Origin: an uncultured Clostridia bacterium
GTDB taxonomy: Bacteria; Bacillota; Clostridia; TANB77; CAG-508
Assembly: GCA_934157205.1 (NCBI GenBank)
Contig: CAKPHJ010000004.1
Location: 1-64,000, forward strand
Direction: 5' to 3'
DNA: 64,000 bases
Shown in pieces: positions 37,165-46,339 of this stretch (position 1 is the stretch's first letter; each line of letters opens with the position of its first letter). The notes beneath the pieces are model-generated. The model saw nothing but the letters and a program-made list of their open reading frames with translations. It was not told the origin of the DNA and made no database searches. The position numbers were made by a program, and so were the translations under genes.

Positions 37165-37347
37165 AAAACATTGAGATATATTTTGAAAATTCAATGACGA
37201 ATGTGAATGAAAAAATTTTAGAAATTCTTACGAAATTTTTTGGAAAAAGTTCGCATATAGCGGAAGGATGCCAAAAAGAAGTTAGAATTTCTTAAATTTT
37301 ATAATAAGCCGAGAAATTGATATTTTTAAAATATATCTCAATGTTTT
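37165..37347. repeat. Palindromic intergenic repeat, copy B
   Basis: 183-bp element in inverted orientation relative to copy A (15326-15509). It has the same terminal inverted repeats (AAAACATTGAGATATAT) and a nearly identical interior. It contains no ORF and lies between hemW and the recN promoter. Confidence 0.75.
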
Positions 37348-37370
37348 AGTAAGTAAATAAAAATAATCTT

Positions 37371-38513
37371 TTATACAAATTCTTCAAAAACAATATTTGC
37401 AAAGTCTAATCCTTTATTTGTAAGTTTTATATAATTGCCATCAACACAAACTAATCCTTCTTTTGAAAGTTTATTTATTTCATTTTTAAATAAATAAATT
37501 GGATTTTCTAAATACTTAAGTTTAAATTCTGAAATATTTACACCTTCTAGCTTTCTTAGACCTAATAACATAAACTCTTTCTTCTTATCTTCTATATTTT
37601 GAATTTCTTCAATATTTCTTATTTCTTTTAATTCATGATTATTTTCTAGTATACTAGTATATTTTTCAATATCTAACGTATTTGAATATCTAATTCCATT
37701 TACATATGAATGAGCTGCAAGTCCAAGTCCAATATATTCTTTTTGATTCCAACAGTTCAAATTATGTTTTGATTCAAATCCTATTTTAGAAAAATTTGAT
37801 ATTTCATATTGATTATATCCATAATTTTCAAGTTTATTTTTTACATACCAATACATTTGTCTTTCTAATTCTTCTGATGGAAGTTGTAAAGTTCCTTCAG
37901 ACAATTGTTTTTCTATTTTTGTTCCCTCTTCTACTATTAAAGAATATACGCTTATATGTTTTGGTTCTAGTTTTACTATTTTTTCTAATGCTTCTTTAAT
38001 ATCTGTTATTGTTTGATTTGGAAGGCCTATCATTAAATCTATATTTATATTTTTAAAGTCATTTATTTTTAATAATTCATATGTATCTAAAAAATCTTTA
38101 TAGCTATGAATTCTTCCTATTTGTTTTAATAATATATCATTTGCTGTTTGCAAGCCAATACTAACTCTATTTATTCCTATTTCTTTATATTTTTTTACTT
38201 TTTCACATGTTATTGTTCCTGGATTAATTTCTATTGTAATTTCTATATCTTCAAATTTTGTTTTATTTTTTTTCAATTTATTTTTTAATTCTTGCATTAT
38301 TTCATAAATATAACAACTATCTACATATGATGGTGTTCCTCCTCCTATGTATATAGTTGTTACATTATATTTTTCTAATTTATAACTACTTAATTCTGTT
38401 TTTAAAGCTTGAAAATATTGTTTATAGTTTGTTTTATTTGAATATGATATGAAATCACAATAATTACATTTTTTTTTGCAAAAAGGTATGTGTATATATA
38501 TTCCTAATTCCAT
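37371..38513 (-). CDS. hemW: Radical SAM haem chaperone HemW (HemN-like)
   Basis: The 380-residue protein has the radical SAM CX3CX2C in CKKKCNYCDF at its N-terminus, GGGTPSYVD, INPGTI and RVSIGLQT, matching HemW/anaerobic coproporphyrinogen-oxidase-like proteins. The HemN_C region is at about 300-380. HemW inserts haem rather than oxidising coproporphyrinogen (family knowledge). The fourth HemN-specific cysteine pattern is not evident. It lies downstream of whiA. Confidence 0.85.
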   Translation of the reverse strand: MELGIYIHIPFCKKKCNYCDFISYSNKTNYKQYFQALKTELSSYKLEKYNVTTIYIGGGTPSYVDSCYIYEIMQELKNKLKKNKTKFEDIEITIEINPGTITCEKVKKYKEIGINRVSIGLQTANDILLKQIGRIHSYKDFLDTYELLKINDFKNINIDLMIGLPNQTITDIKEALEKIVKLEPKHISVYSLIVEEGTKIEKQLSEGTLQLPSEELERQMYWYVKNKLENYGYNQYEISNFSKIGFESKHNLNCWNQKEYIGLGLAAHSYVNGIRYSNTLDIEKYTSILENNHELKEIRNIEEIQNIEDKKKEFMLLGLRKLEGVNISEFKLKYLENPIYLFKNEINKLSKEGLVCVDGNYIKLTNKGLDFANIVFEEFV

Positions 38514-38534
38514 TTTGTAATCCTTGTATAATAT

Positions 38535-38567
38535 ATTTAGGTTTTTAAGAGGTTACCTATAAACCTT
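38535..38567. repeat. Short hairpin repeat, copy 1
   Basis: ATTTAGGTTTTTAAGAGGTT followed by ACCTATAAACCTT. Near-identical short copies occur at 45995-46028 and 60191-60220. AGGTTT/AAACCT form the stem, with an inner GGTTACC. It lies between whiA and hemW. Confidence 0.55.
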
Positions 38568-38574
38568 GTGTTAT

Positions 38575-39464
38575 TTAAATTTTATTTTTAGATATTTCCA
38601 CTATTTTTTTTAATCTGTAGTTAACTCCTGATTTTCCCAATGGCTTTTTTAATAATTTACCAAGTTCTATTAAAGATATATTTGGATTTTCTATTCTTAA
38701 TTCTGCTATTTCTTTTAGATTTTCATCTAATTTATTAAATTTTCCTTCTTTTTTTAACTTTTTTATTGCAGATATTTGTTCTATTGAAGCATTTATGGTT
38801 TTATTTAAATTAGCTGTTTTACAATTAACAAGTCTGTTTACTTTTCCTCTCATTTCTTTTTGAATTCTTATTTCTTCAAACTGCATAACAGCTTTATTTG
38901 CACCAATTAGTGCTAACACTCTTGATATTTGTTCTCCTTCTTTTATGTATATTGAATATTGATTTTGTTTTTCCATTGTTTTTACTAAAATTTTAAATTT
39001 TTTAAGTATTTCTAATATAATATCTAAATTTTTCCTGCTATTTAAGTCTATTTCTAAATGATATTCTTTTTTAGGATTATTTACAAAACCAGAACCGTAA
39101 AAAAGCTCCTCTTATAATTGCTTTAAGATTCTCTTCTGGTTTTTTTAGTAAATCTTCCATTTTTTCAATAATATATACTTGGTTATTTTGATTTGTTATA
39201 ATATTTATATCTTTTATATATACTGTTATTATAAATACTTTTCCGTATAATTTCTATGTTATGTTCTATGTTTAAATTTGAAAGCAATTTAGAAAATCGG
39301 TTTATGTTATAATCGTTCTCTGTTGAAAATTTTACATAAATATTGTTATATATTGAAACATTTTTTGACATTAAATATCCAATAAGTTCATATTTAACAA
39401 TTTTTTTATTTACTAATTTACTATTATTATTTAATTCTTGTTTTATATCTGATGAAAAAGACAC
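38575..39464 (-). CDS. whiA: DNA-binding protein WhiA (contains two CGG +1 shifts)
   Basis: WhiA is a LAGLIDADG-like plus HTH regulator that in Firmicutes affects division and chromosome segregation. The reconstruction is about 295 residues. It starts at a GTG (39464) with the family start MSFSSDIKQEL, one base after the prmC stop. Shift 1 (39243-39245) gives IGKVFIITVYIKD in place of a frame ending 23 codons later. Shift 2 (39095-39097) gives IIRGAFLGSGFVNNPKKEY, the typical GAFL-x-GS-x-x-P block. The C-terminal HTH (ISLIELGKLLKKPLGKSGVNYRLKKI) follows. Confidence 0.9.
39095..39097 (-). other. CGG +1 shift site 2 in whiA
   Basis: Context TTA CGG TTC. Skipping C gives GGT in GAFLGSGFVNNP. 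Confidence 0.9.
39243..39245 (-). other. CGG +1 shift site 1 in whiA
   Basis: Context ATA CGG AAA. Skipping C gives GGA AAA GTA (IGKV) and opens the frame up to site 2. Confidence 0.85.
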
Positions 39465-39465
39465 A

Positions 39466-40314
39466 TTATTCACCAACCTTTGTAATAATTATTCTATCAT
39501 TTCCATATAGGTCTTTTTTTGAGTATGTATCTTGATATTTTTCTTCGTTTTCTATTAGTTCAATTACATCTATTTTTTGGTCATACCCAATTTCTAAACA
39601 TAAATATCCATATTTTTTTAAATATTTATAACTTTCTTTTACTATTTTTCTATAAAAATCAAGACCATCTTCTCCACCATCTAAAGCAATTAAAGGTTCT
39701 TTTTGTACTTCAATATTTAATGTATCTATAACTTGTTTTTTTATGTATGGCGGATTTGAAACAATTATGTCATATTTTTCTTGCGAAATTCTTTCAAACA
39801 AATTAGACTCTATAAATGTTATCTGATTTTCTACATTATTATTTTTTGCATTCAATTTACCTACTCTTATTGCTTTTGGGCTAATATCTATAGCTGTTAT
39901 TTCACTATTTTCTATATATTTTGCAAGAGATACTGCAATTGCTCCACTTCCAGTACATAAATCTAATATTTTAGTTAAATTATTATTTTTAACAATTTTT
40001 ATTACTTCTTCAACTAAAATTTCTGTGTCTGGTCTTGGAATAAGCACATCATTATCTACATAAAAATTCATTTTCATAAATTCTTGCATATGTGTTATAT
40101 GTTGCAATGGTATCCCTTGTTTTAATTTTTTTATTCCTTTAAAATAATCAACCTCTTGTCTTAATGTTAAAATTTGTTCATCATTAACAATTAAGTATGA
40201 TCTTGGTTTATTTAAAATGAATTGCATTAATAATCTTGATTTTAAATTAGGTTCTGTTATACCATTTATTTTTAGCTCTATCATACCTTTTCTAAGAGTT
40301 TCTTTTATATTCAT
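39466..40314 (-). CDS. prmC: Peptide chain release factor N5-glutamine methyltransferase
   Basis: The 282-residue SAM-dependent enzyme methylates the GGQ glutamine of release factors. The SAM motif is ILDLCTGSGAIAVSLA, and the substrate-binding NPPY is in IVSNPPYIKKQ. Length is normal. It lies between ftsH and whiA, and its stop is one base before the whiA GTG. Confidence 0.93.
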   Translation of the reverse strand: MNIKETLRKGMIELKINGITEPNLKSRLLMQFILNKPRSYLIVNDEQILTLRQEVDYFKGIKKLKQGIPLQHITHMQEFMKMNFYVDNDVLIPRPDTEILVEEVIKIVKNNNLTKILDLCTGSGAIAVSLAKYIENSEITAIDISPKAIRVGKLNAKNNNVENQITFIESNLFERISQEKYDIIVSNPPYIKKQVIDTLNIEVQKEPLIALDGGEDGLDFYRKIVKESYKYLKKYGYLCLEIGYDQKIDVIELIENEEKYQDTYSKKDLYGNDRIIITKVGE

Positions 40315-40320
40315 TTGGTT

Positions 40321-42120
40321 TTATTCCTCAAAAAATTTTTTAAAATCTACTTCATTTATTTTTTCTTTTTGTAAAAGTGCATTTGCTATTAAATCTAGCT
40401 TATCTCTATGTTCTCTTAACAATGTTTGTGCATCATTATAAGCTGTATCTATAATTTTTTTAACTTCAAGTCCAATTTTATCTCCAATATTTTCTCCAAA
40501 CATTTGAATTTCATATGGTTCATTTCCTTGAAAATCTATTGGTCCTAAAGTGTCACTCATACCATATTTAGTAACCATATCTCTTGCTATTTTTGTTGCA
40601 ACTTCAATATCATTACTTGCTCCTGTTGATATATCGTCTAATACTAATTTTTCTGCTGCTCTACCACCTAATAAAGCTATTAATTTTTCTTGCATTTCTG
40701 TTTTAGAAATATAATATTTATCTTCATCAGATTTATACATTGTATATCCGCCAGCTACACCTCTTGGAATTATAGAAACCTCTTTAACATCTGCTTGTGT
40801 ATCAAGGTATTTACTTACAACTGCATGACCAGCTTCATGATATGCTGTTAATTTTTTGTCTTTTTCTGAATATACTCTTTGTCTTTTTTCTAGCCCTACT
40901 GTTACTTTTTTTAATGCCTCTTCTATATCATCATTTTCAATATCTTCATGTTTTCTTTTTGTAGCAATAATTGCTGCTTCATTTAAAATATTAGCAAGTT
41001 CTGCACCTGTAAATCCTGCTGTATCTTCTGCTATACTTTCTAAGTTAACATTATCTGATATTTTTTTGTCTTTACTATGAATTTTTAATATTTCTAATCT
41101 TCCTTTTAAATCTGGTGTTGGAATTGTTATTTGTCTATCAAATCTTCCTGGTCTTAATAATGCTTTATCTAGCATCTCTGGTCTATTTGTTGCAGCCAAG
41201 ACAATTATAGTTTCTTCAGAACTAAAACCATCCATTTCTACTAATAATTGATTTAATGTTTGATTATTTTCTGTTTCTGCTCCACTATTTGAAGATCTTC
41301 TTGATCCTATTGCATCAATTTCATCTATAAATACTATACATGGTGCTAGTTTTCTTGCCTTTTCAAATAATTTTCTCACTCTTGATGCACCCAATCCAGC
41401 AAACATTTCAATAAATTCTGAACCACTCATTGATATAAATGGTACATCTGCTTCACCTGCAATAGCTTTAGCTATTAAAGTTTTTCCTGTTCCTGGTTTA
41501 CCATATAATAATACACCTTTTGGAATTTTAGCACCCATTTTAGTGAATTTTTCTGGTCTTTTAAGAAAATCTACAATTTCAATTAATTCATTTTTTTCTT
41601 CATCAAGTCCTGCTACATCATTAAATTTAACTTTTGTTTTTCTTTCTGTATCATCATAAACTTTTCCCTTTTCGCCTAATCCTTGCATTTTAAATATCAT
41701 TACAAATAAAGCAAGCATAATTGCTGTTGGTAAAAATGTAATTATAATTGATGGTATTTGTGCCAATACACTTTTTGGTTTTTGTATAAGTTCAATTTCA
41801 TTTCCTTCAGCAACTTTTTGTTGTACTAATTGCATAAAGCTTTCTGTATTTGGTACAATTGCTGTTTTTTCTTTTTCTTCGTTTTTTTGTTTTACTTTTA
41901 ATGTTGTACTTCCAACTGTCATTTCTATTTTTTCAATATTTCCATATGACATTTCTTTTATTAATTCTGTATATGCTAATGTTTTTTCTTCGTTATCTTT
42001 ATTACTTTGGATATATCCAAAAACAATTCCAGCTATTAATATTATAACCAAAATTATACTAATAGCAATTAGTATAATTTTATTGTTTGATTTCTTTTCT
42101 TGTTTATTATTTTTGTCCAT
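40321..42120 (-). CDS. ftsH: ATP-dependent zinc metalloprotease FtsH
   Basis: The 599-residue membrane AAA+ protease has two membrane helices (about 16-36 and 110-130), Walker A GKPGTGKTLIAKA, Walker B CIVFIDEIDAIG, the pore motif MFAGLGASRVR (usually FVGVGASRVR, so the aromatic-valine pair is changed to phenylalanine-alanine), SRH RPGRFDRQ and the zinc site HEAGHA. ATG at 42120 has AAGGATTG upstream. The C-terminus is shorter than in Bacillus, ending soon after the zinc domain helices. Confidence 0.95.
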   Translation of the reverse strand: MDKNNKQEKKSNNKIILIAISIILVIILIAGIVFGYIQSNKDNEEKTLAYTELIKEMSYGNIEKIEMTVGSTTLKVKQKNEEKEKTAIVPNTESFMQLVQQKVAEGNEIELIQKPKSVLAQIPSIIITFLPTAIMLALFVMIFKMQGLGEKGKVYDDTERKTKVKFNDVAGLDEEKNELIEIVDFLKRPEKFTKMGAKIPKGVLLYGKPGTGKTLIAKAIAGEADVPFISMSGSEFIEMFAGLGASRVRKLFEKARKLAPCIVFIDEIDAIGSRRSSNSGAETENNQTLNQLLVEMDGFSSEETIIVLAATNRPEMLDKALLRPGRFDRQITIPTPDLKGRLEILKIHSKDKKISDNVNLESIAEDTAGFTGAELANILNEAAIIATKRKHEDIENDDIEEALKKVTVGLEKRQRVYSEKDKKLTAYHEAGHAVVSKYLDTQADVKEVSIIPRGVAGGYTMYKSDEDKYYISKTEMQEKLIALLGGRAAEKLVLDDISTGASNDIEVATKIARDMVTKYGMSDTLGPIDFQGNEPYEIQMFGENIGDKIGLEVKKIIDTAYNDAQTLLREHRDKLDLIANALLQKEKINEVDFKKFFEE

Positions 42121-42149
42121 ATTTATTTTCAATCCTTTCAATTAAGATT

Positions 42150-43178
42150 TTATGCATTTGATCCTTGTGTTTCTCCTCCATTATTTTCCTTTTTTTCATC
42201 TTCAGTTTTTTCTTTTTCTTCTTTATTTTCTTTATTGTTGTTATCTTTTTCCTTTTCTTCTTTTTTTCTATTTTCTTCTTGCATTTCTTTTCTAACTATT
42301 TCTTGTGCTTCTGCTATTTTGCTTAATTCTGCTTGTTTTTTTATATAATCTGTTTTTAAAATAAATATTGCTGCTATTAAATATATTGCTGCTACTGCAA
42401 CATACATAACTTGGAAATATTGCATATTAAATTTGCTAAATATATTTATTATAATATAAAGTAAATTTAGTATAGATGATAATGTAAGTGCATATATTGA
42501 CATATTAAATATTGCTACATATCTTACTTTTATTTTGATTAACAATGTTGCTATATATCCAAAAGCACTTAATAAAACTGCATTTATTAATGTTGTTATT
42601 AAATAAATAATAAATGCATATACAAAAATTGTGAAAAATATACTTGCATATAAATTCCAAATTTGAGAACTTGTTGCAAAATTTAAAACATCTTGTTTAT
42701 TAAATTGTTCTAATCCTAGCTGTTCTGTAATTTCTTTATACTCATAATTTATAGTGCCTGCTACTGTAGAATTTTTTAAAACAACTTTGTTTTTTAATAT
42801 AATAATTCCGCTTCCACTTTGTTCTATTTGATTTATATATTTATTTATGGTTTCTTCATCTTCTGTGTTTGTGTCTACTATAGTATATCCTAATATTGAA
42901 TTTTCTGATGCAATATCTATAACTTCATTTGAGTCTACATTTAAAATTCCTTCTTTATATTCAAAATTTGGGAATTCAGTTTCAAGATAATTAACTGCAT
43001 TTTTTACTGTTGTATTTGCCTGATATATTGTACCTAAACCAACTACTATTGCTATTATTGCTATTAGTTTAGCTATATATGTTACAGCCTTTCCAAAACC
43101 TTCTGCTGACATATCGGGATATTTTTCAATTTTTGCAATTGCTTTCCACATTTTCTTAAAAAAATTTTCTTTTTTCAT
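42150..43178 (-). CDS. DUF1189-like polytopic membrane protein
   Basis: The 342-residue protein has an N-terminal helix (about 33-52), a large outside loop (about 55-165) and a cluster of about four membrane helices (170-275). A highly charged E/K/N tail follows (about 285-342). The outline FFKKMWKAIAKIEKYPDMSAEGFGKAVTYIAKL and the topology resemble DUF1189. Its ATG shares one base with the alr stop (TAATG), so the two are translationally coupled. Function unknown. Confidence 0.65.
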   Translation of the reverse strand: MKKENFFKKMWKAIAKIEKYPDMSAEGFGKAVTYIAKLIAIIAIVVGLGTIYQANTTVKNAVNYLETEFPNFEYKEGILNVDSNEVIDIASENSILGYTIVDTNTEDEETINKYINQIEQSGSGIIILKNKVVLKNSTVAGTINYEYKEITEQLGLEQFNKQDVLNFATSSQIWNLYASIFFTIFVYAFIIYLITTLINAVLLSAFGYIATLLIKIKVRYVAIFNMSIYALTLSSILNLLYIIINIFSKFNMQYFQVMYVAVAAIYLIAAIFILKTDYIKKQAELSKIAEAQEIVRKEMQEENRKKEEKEKDNNNKENKEEKEKTEDEKKENNGGETQGSNA

Positions 43179-44296
43179 TATATATATTCCCTCCTTATAT
43201 CTGAATCTGCAAACCTAGGATTTATAGCTATTTCTACTTCGTCTCCAATGTTAGCTTCAGTTTGAGATATATCACAAACCATATGATATGTGCCAATTCT
43301 ACCTAATACTTTAACTTTTTTTCCATTTATTTTTACATACATATCTTTGTTTTTGAATAAATCTTTTATATCTGTTACTATATACCTTATTTTGTCTATA
43401 AGTCGGTACATATCTTTATCATTTTTCATATTTATTCCATTCATATATCCACAAGGAATTATTGCTACTTTTGTATCCTTTTTAGTTGTATATGTATTGG
43501 AATATCCAATATTAAAGCCTTTAGGTAATATTTTTATTTCTGCAATATTTGATTTTAAATAGGCTATCTTTTTTAAACCTAAACTATTTGCAAAAGCTAA
43601 TCTTCCTAAAAATGCTGAACCTATTCTTACTGCATTTAAATGCATATTAGGAAACTTCACAAAAGCTGATGAATTACATATGTGAAGTATTCCAGTTTCA
43701 ATTTTATTCATTTTTAGAACTTCTACAACATTTAGAAATCTTTCAAATTGTTTTTTTGTATATTTATCATCAAAAAAGCTGATTGAAAAATGTGAAAATG
43801 TTCCTTCAATTTTTATATTTTTTATTTTACTTAAAGCTTGTATTATTTCATCTCTTTTACTATATACAAAACCATATCTGCCAAAACCTGTATCAATTTT
43901 TAAGTGTGCTCTTATTTTTTTGTTTTTTTCTTCTGCTATTTTTTCTGCAATTTCAATATCCTCTTGTGAACCAATAGAAATTATAATATTGTTTTCTATA
44001 AGTTTTTCTATATCACTTTTTATTGCTGTTGTTGATAGCATTATTATGTCTTGTTTTATTCCTGCTTTTCTTAACTTTAAAGCTTCATCTAAAGTAGCTA
44101 CCGCAAACATTTCAATTCCATTGTCAATTAGGAAGTTTACATATTTAATTATGTCTAATCCATATCCGTTTCCTTTAACTACTGCAATTATTTTTACATT
44201 ATTTCCATTGTCATCTTGTCCACTTTTATTGGCGAATTCTTTTATTTTTTCAATATTATGTCTTAAATCTTCTTTATTTATTATTACTGAATTCAA
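43178..44296 (-). CDS. alr: Alanine racemase
   Basis: The 372-residue PLP fold-III enzyme supplies D-alanine for peptidoglycan. The PLP lysine lies in AVVKGNGYGLD, the substrate loop in HLKIDTGFGRYGF, the catalytic tyrosine region in NIGYSNTY, and RIGTYHMVCDIS near the C-terminus corresponds to the usual MVDVT block. VanT/serine-racemase-like specificity cannot be excluded. It precedes a membrane protein and follows a Fem-type ligase. Confidence 0.86.
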   Translation of the reverse strand: MNSVIINKEDLRHNIEKIKEFANKSGQDDNGNNVKIIAVVKGNGYGLDIIKYVNFLIDNGIEMFAVATLDEALKLRKAGIKQDIIMLSTTAIKSDIEKLIENNIIISIGSQEDIEIAEKIAEEKNKKIRAHLKIDTGFGRYGFVYSKRDEIIQALSKIKNIKIEGTFSHFSISFFDDKYTKKQFERFLNVVEVLKMNKIETGILHICNSSAFVKFPNMHLNAVRIGSAFLGRLAFANSLGLKKIAYLKSNIAEIKILPKGFNIGYSNTYTTKKDTKVAIIPCGYMNGINMKNDKDMYRLIDKIRYIVTDIKDLFKNKDMYVKINGKKVKVLGRIGTYHMVCDISQTEANIGDEVEIAINPRFADSDIRREYI

Positions 44297-44327
44297 TTTG
44301 CAAAAGATCTCCTTTCACTTTCACTTT

Positions 44328-45383
44328 TTATTTCAATTTTCTTTTTAATTGTCTTAATGTTCTAAATGCCTTTTCCGCAATTCTATATAATTTATATTTT
44401 ATAGGTTTAAATGGATAATAAACTTCTCCTATAAATTCTGTAAATGTTGCCCCAAATCCTTGTTTGAATCTATATAATCCATATTGAGGATGGTTTTCAT
44501 CTACAACTCCTGAAACACCTCTAAAGTCGTATATGTCATCATTTCTTTTTATTGCCATTTTTATCATTTCCCACTGAAGTAAATAATTTGGCATTAAATT
44601 ACGATGTTTGTTGCTACTTGCTCCATATAAATACCATGTTTTATTTCCATAAAAAATTGGTATAACACCTGATATTGGCTCTCCTTCATAGTAAGCCATT
44701 AATACTTTCATATGTTCGCTTCCTAAGCAATCATACATTTTTTCAAAATATTCTAGTGGACGAATTATAAAACCATCTCTTGCTCCTGTTTCAATCATAA
44801 TTTTATGAAAATCTTTTAGATCTTCTTTTGTTCCTTCTTTTATTGTAACTCCCTTTCGTGTAGCAAGACGTATATTATATCTCCATTTTTGCTTAAATCC
44901 TGCCATTACTTCTTCTTCGGTTTTATCTTTTATGTCTAAACGAAATACATATCTTGGTTGTATTTCATCTTTAAAATCTTTTGCATCATCTTTTATTTTA
45001 TAACCTAAATTAGTTACTATGTCTCTAAAAATTTGATCATCACTTTTTATATCTGGTTCCATTCTTAAAACAATTGCATTGTATTTTTTTGCAAGTTCTT
45101 TTGCTCCTTCTGTTAATTGCTTAATAACTGAAATATCATGTATGTCACATACTGGTCCTCTTGAACTGTACATTATGTTACCAAAAATAGGCATTTTTCT
45201 AATCCATACACATAATGAACCTATTATATTTGCATTTTCGTCTTCAGCAAGTATAACTTCTGGTTTCCAGTTTGGCTTTTTTACTTCTGCCCATTCAAGT
45301 GATTGTTGAAAATTACATCTTTCGTGTTTTTCTAAAAATTTTTTATATTCTTTTTTCGATTCTTCTGTATCTACGAATCTCAT
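44328..45383 (-). CDS. FemABX-type aminoacyltransferase / lipid II bridge-forming enzyme
   Basis: The 351-residue GNAT-like protein has the Fem features NFQQSLEWAEVKKPNWKPE at the N-terminus, MKVLMAYYEGEPISGVIPIF, YLYGASSNKHRNLMPNYLLQWEMIKMA and YDFRGVSG near the end. Fem proteins transfer amino acids from tRNA to lipid II. It clusters with alr, consistent with cell-wall synthesis. A short basic C-terminus is present. Confidence 0.85.
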   Translation of the reverse strand: MRFVDTEESKKEYKKFLEKHERCNFQQSLEWAEVKKPNWKPEVILAEDENANIIGSLCVWIRKMPIFGNIMYSSRGPVCDIHDISVIKQLTEGAKELAKKYNAIVLRMEPDIKSDDQIFRDIVTNLGYKIKDDAKDFKDEIQPRYVFRLDIKDKTEEEVMAGFKQKWRYNIRLATRKGVTIKEGTKEDLKDFHKIMIETGARDGFIIRPLEYFEKMYDCLGSEHMKVLMAYYEGEPISGVIPIFYGNKTWYLYGASSNKHRNLMPNYLLQWEMIKMAIKRNDDIYDFRGVSGVVDENHPQYGLYRFKQGFGATFTEFIGEVYYPFKPIKYKLYRIAEKAFRTLRQLKRKLK

Positions 45384-45497
45384 TTTTTAATCATTCCTCC
45401 TATATTATTTACATTATAATGGTATTTTACACTAAATTCTTTAATTTTACAAGTGATTATAAATATTATGTTACAAGATTTCTGTGTAATATATTTT

Positions 45498-45971
45498 CTA
45501 TTCTTTATATGGCTTAAAACTAAAATCAAATCCTATAAATTTAGATTTTTCATATTTAAGAAATTATTAATATCATTATTAGCAATAGTTGAAACATCTT
45601 TTATTCTGCAAGCTTTATTATCTAAACTAACTAAAGGATTAACATATCTTTTTTTGCCTTTTACACTGGTACAGTATATTTCATTATTTGGTTCATCATT
45701 TTTATACACAGAAGATCTTGTTGCATTTTGAAAATTTTTAAACGCTTTTTTCAAATAATTGTGCAACTGCAACACTATGAGTTAGTGAAGAATAAAAATA
45801 TCTATCATTATATACTTTTGTATATAATGTGCCACAAGACATTCCTATTCCATCAAGCCTTAACATTTCCGGAGTATAAATATATTCTAATAACCATTCT
45901 GGAAATTCTGGTGATAATATTTTTAGATAGTTTCTTATTTCTTCATTCAATGTTTTTAAATATTTATTCAT
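45498..45971 (-). pseudogene. HD-domain phosphohydrolase pseudogene with internal deletion
   Basis: The first frame starts MNKYLKTLNEEIRNYLKILS and runs to LTHSVAVAQLFEKSV, matching the start of an HD-domain protein up to the first metal histidine (HSVAVA). A second frame gives the family's 3' part (KGKKRYVNPLV, STIANNDINNFLN), and a third the ending (FIGFDFSFKPYKE). The metal-binding HD core is missing, so there is a deletion plus two frame changes. None is at a CGG, in contrast to the housekeeping-gene shifts. Confidence 0.7.
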
Positions 45972-45994
45972 TTTTTTAATCCCTGTTTAATAAT

Positions 45995-46028
45995 ATTTAG
46001 GTTTTTACAAGGTTACCCATAAACCTTT
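45995..46028. repeat. Short hairpin repeat, copy 2
   Basis: ATTTAGGTTTTTACAAGGTT followed by ACCCATAAACCTTT. See copies at 38535 and 60191. Confidence 0.55.
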
Positions 46029-46339
46029 GTACTTCGTAAGCTAGTGTATTATGAATTTAAGTTTTTTTATTATACTAATAATACCACACCATCTTTCTTT
46101 TTCAAGATAAAGGCAACAAAAAAATCAACCTTTTACAGTTGATTTATCAATACTTTCGTCTTATACGACGATTTCATTTAATGGAGCAAGTTACATACAA
46201 GTTACGAACTTTGTTCTCTTTCTAGAAATATTATATACAAAATTTTCGTGAATTTCAATGAGAGTATATAAAGTTTTCAAATTAAATGATATAATTTGTT
46301 TAAAATTGCAAATAACTTATTTTAAGGATGTGATTATAT
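46029..46339. other. Intergenic region with degenerate sequence
   Basis: About 310 bp without a gene. It contains a hairpin (AATCAAC/GTTGATT near 46123-46146) and TTTAATGGAGCAAGTT at 46177-46192, which resembles the 3' end of the tRNA-Gly at 48697-48712. No promoter is clear except an A/T-rich stretch near 46290-46310. Confidence 0.4.

Noticed and set aside
45533..45775. Independent small gene overlapping the HD pseudogene
   Set aside because: Its sequence is the displaced 3' part of the HD protein, not a separate gene.
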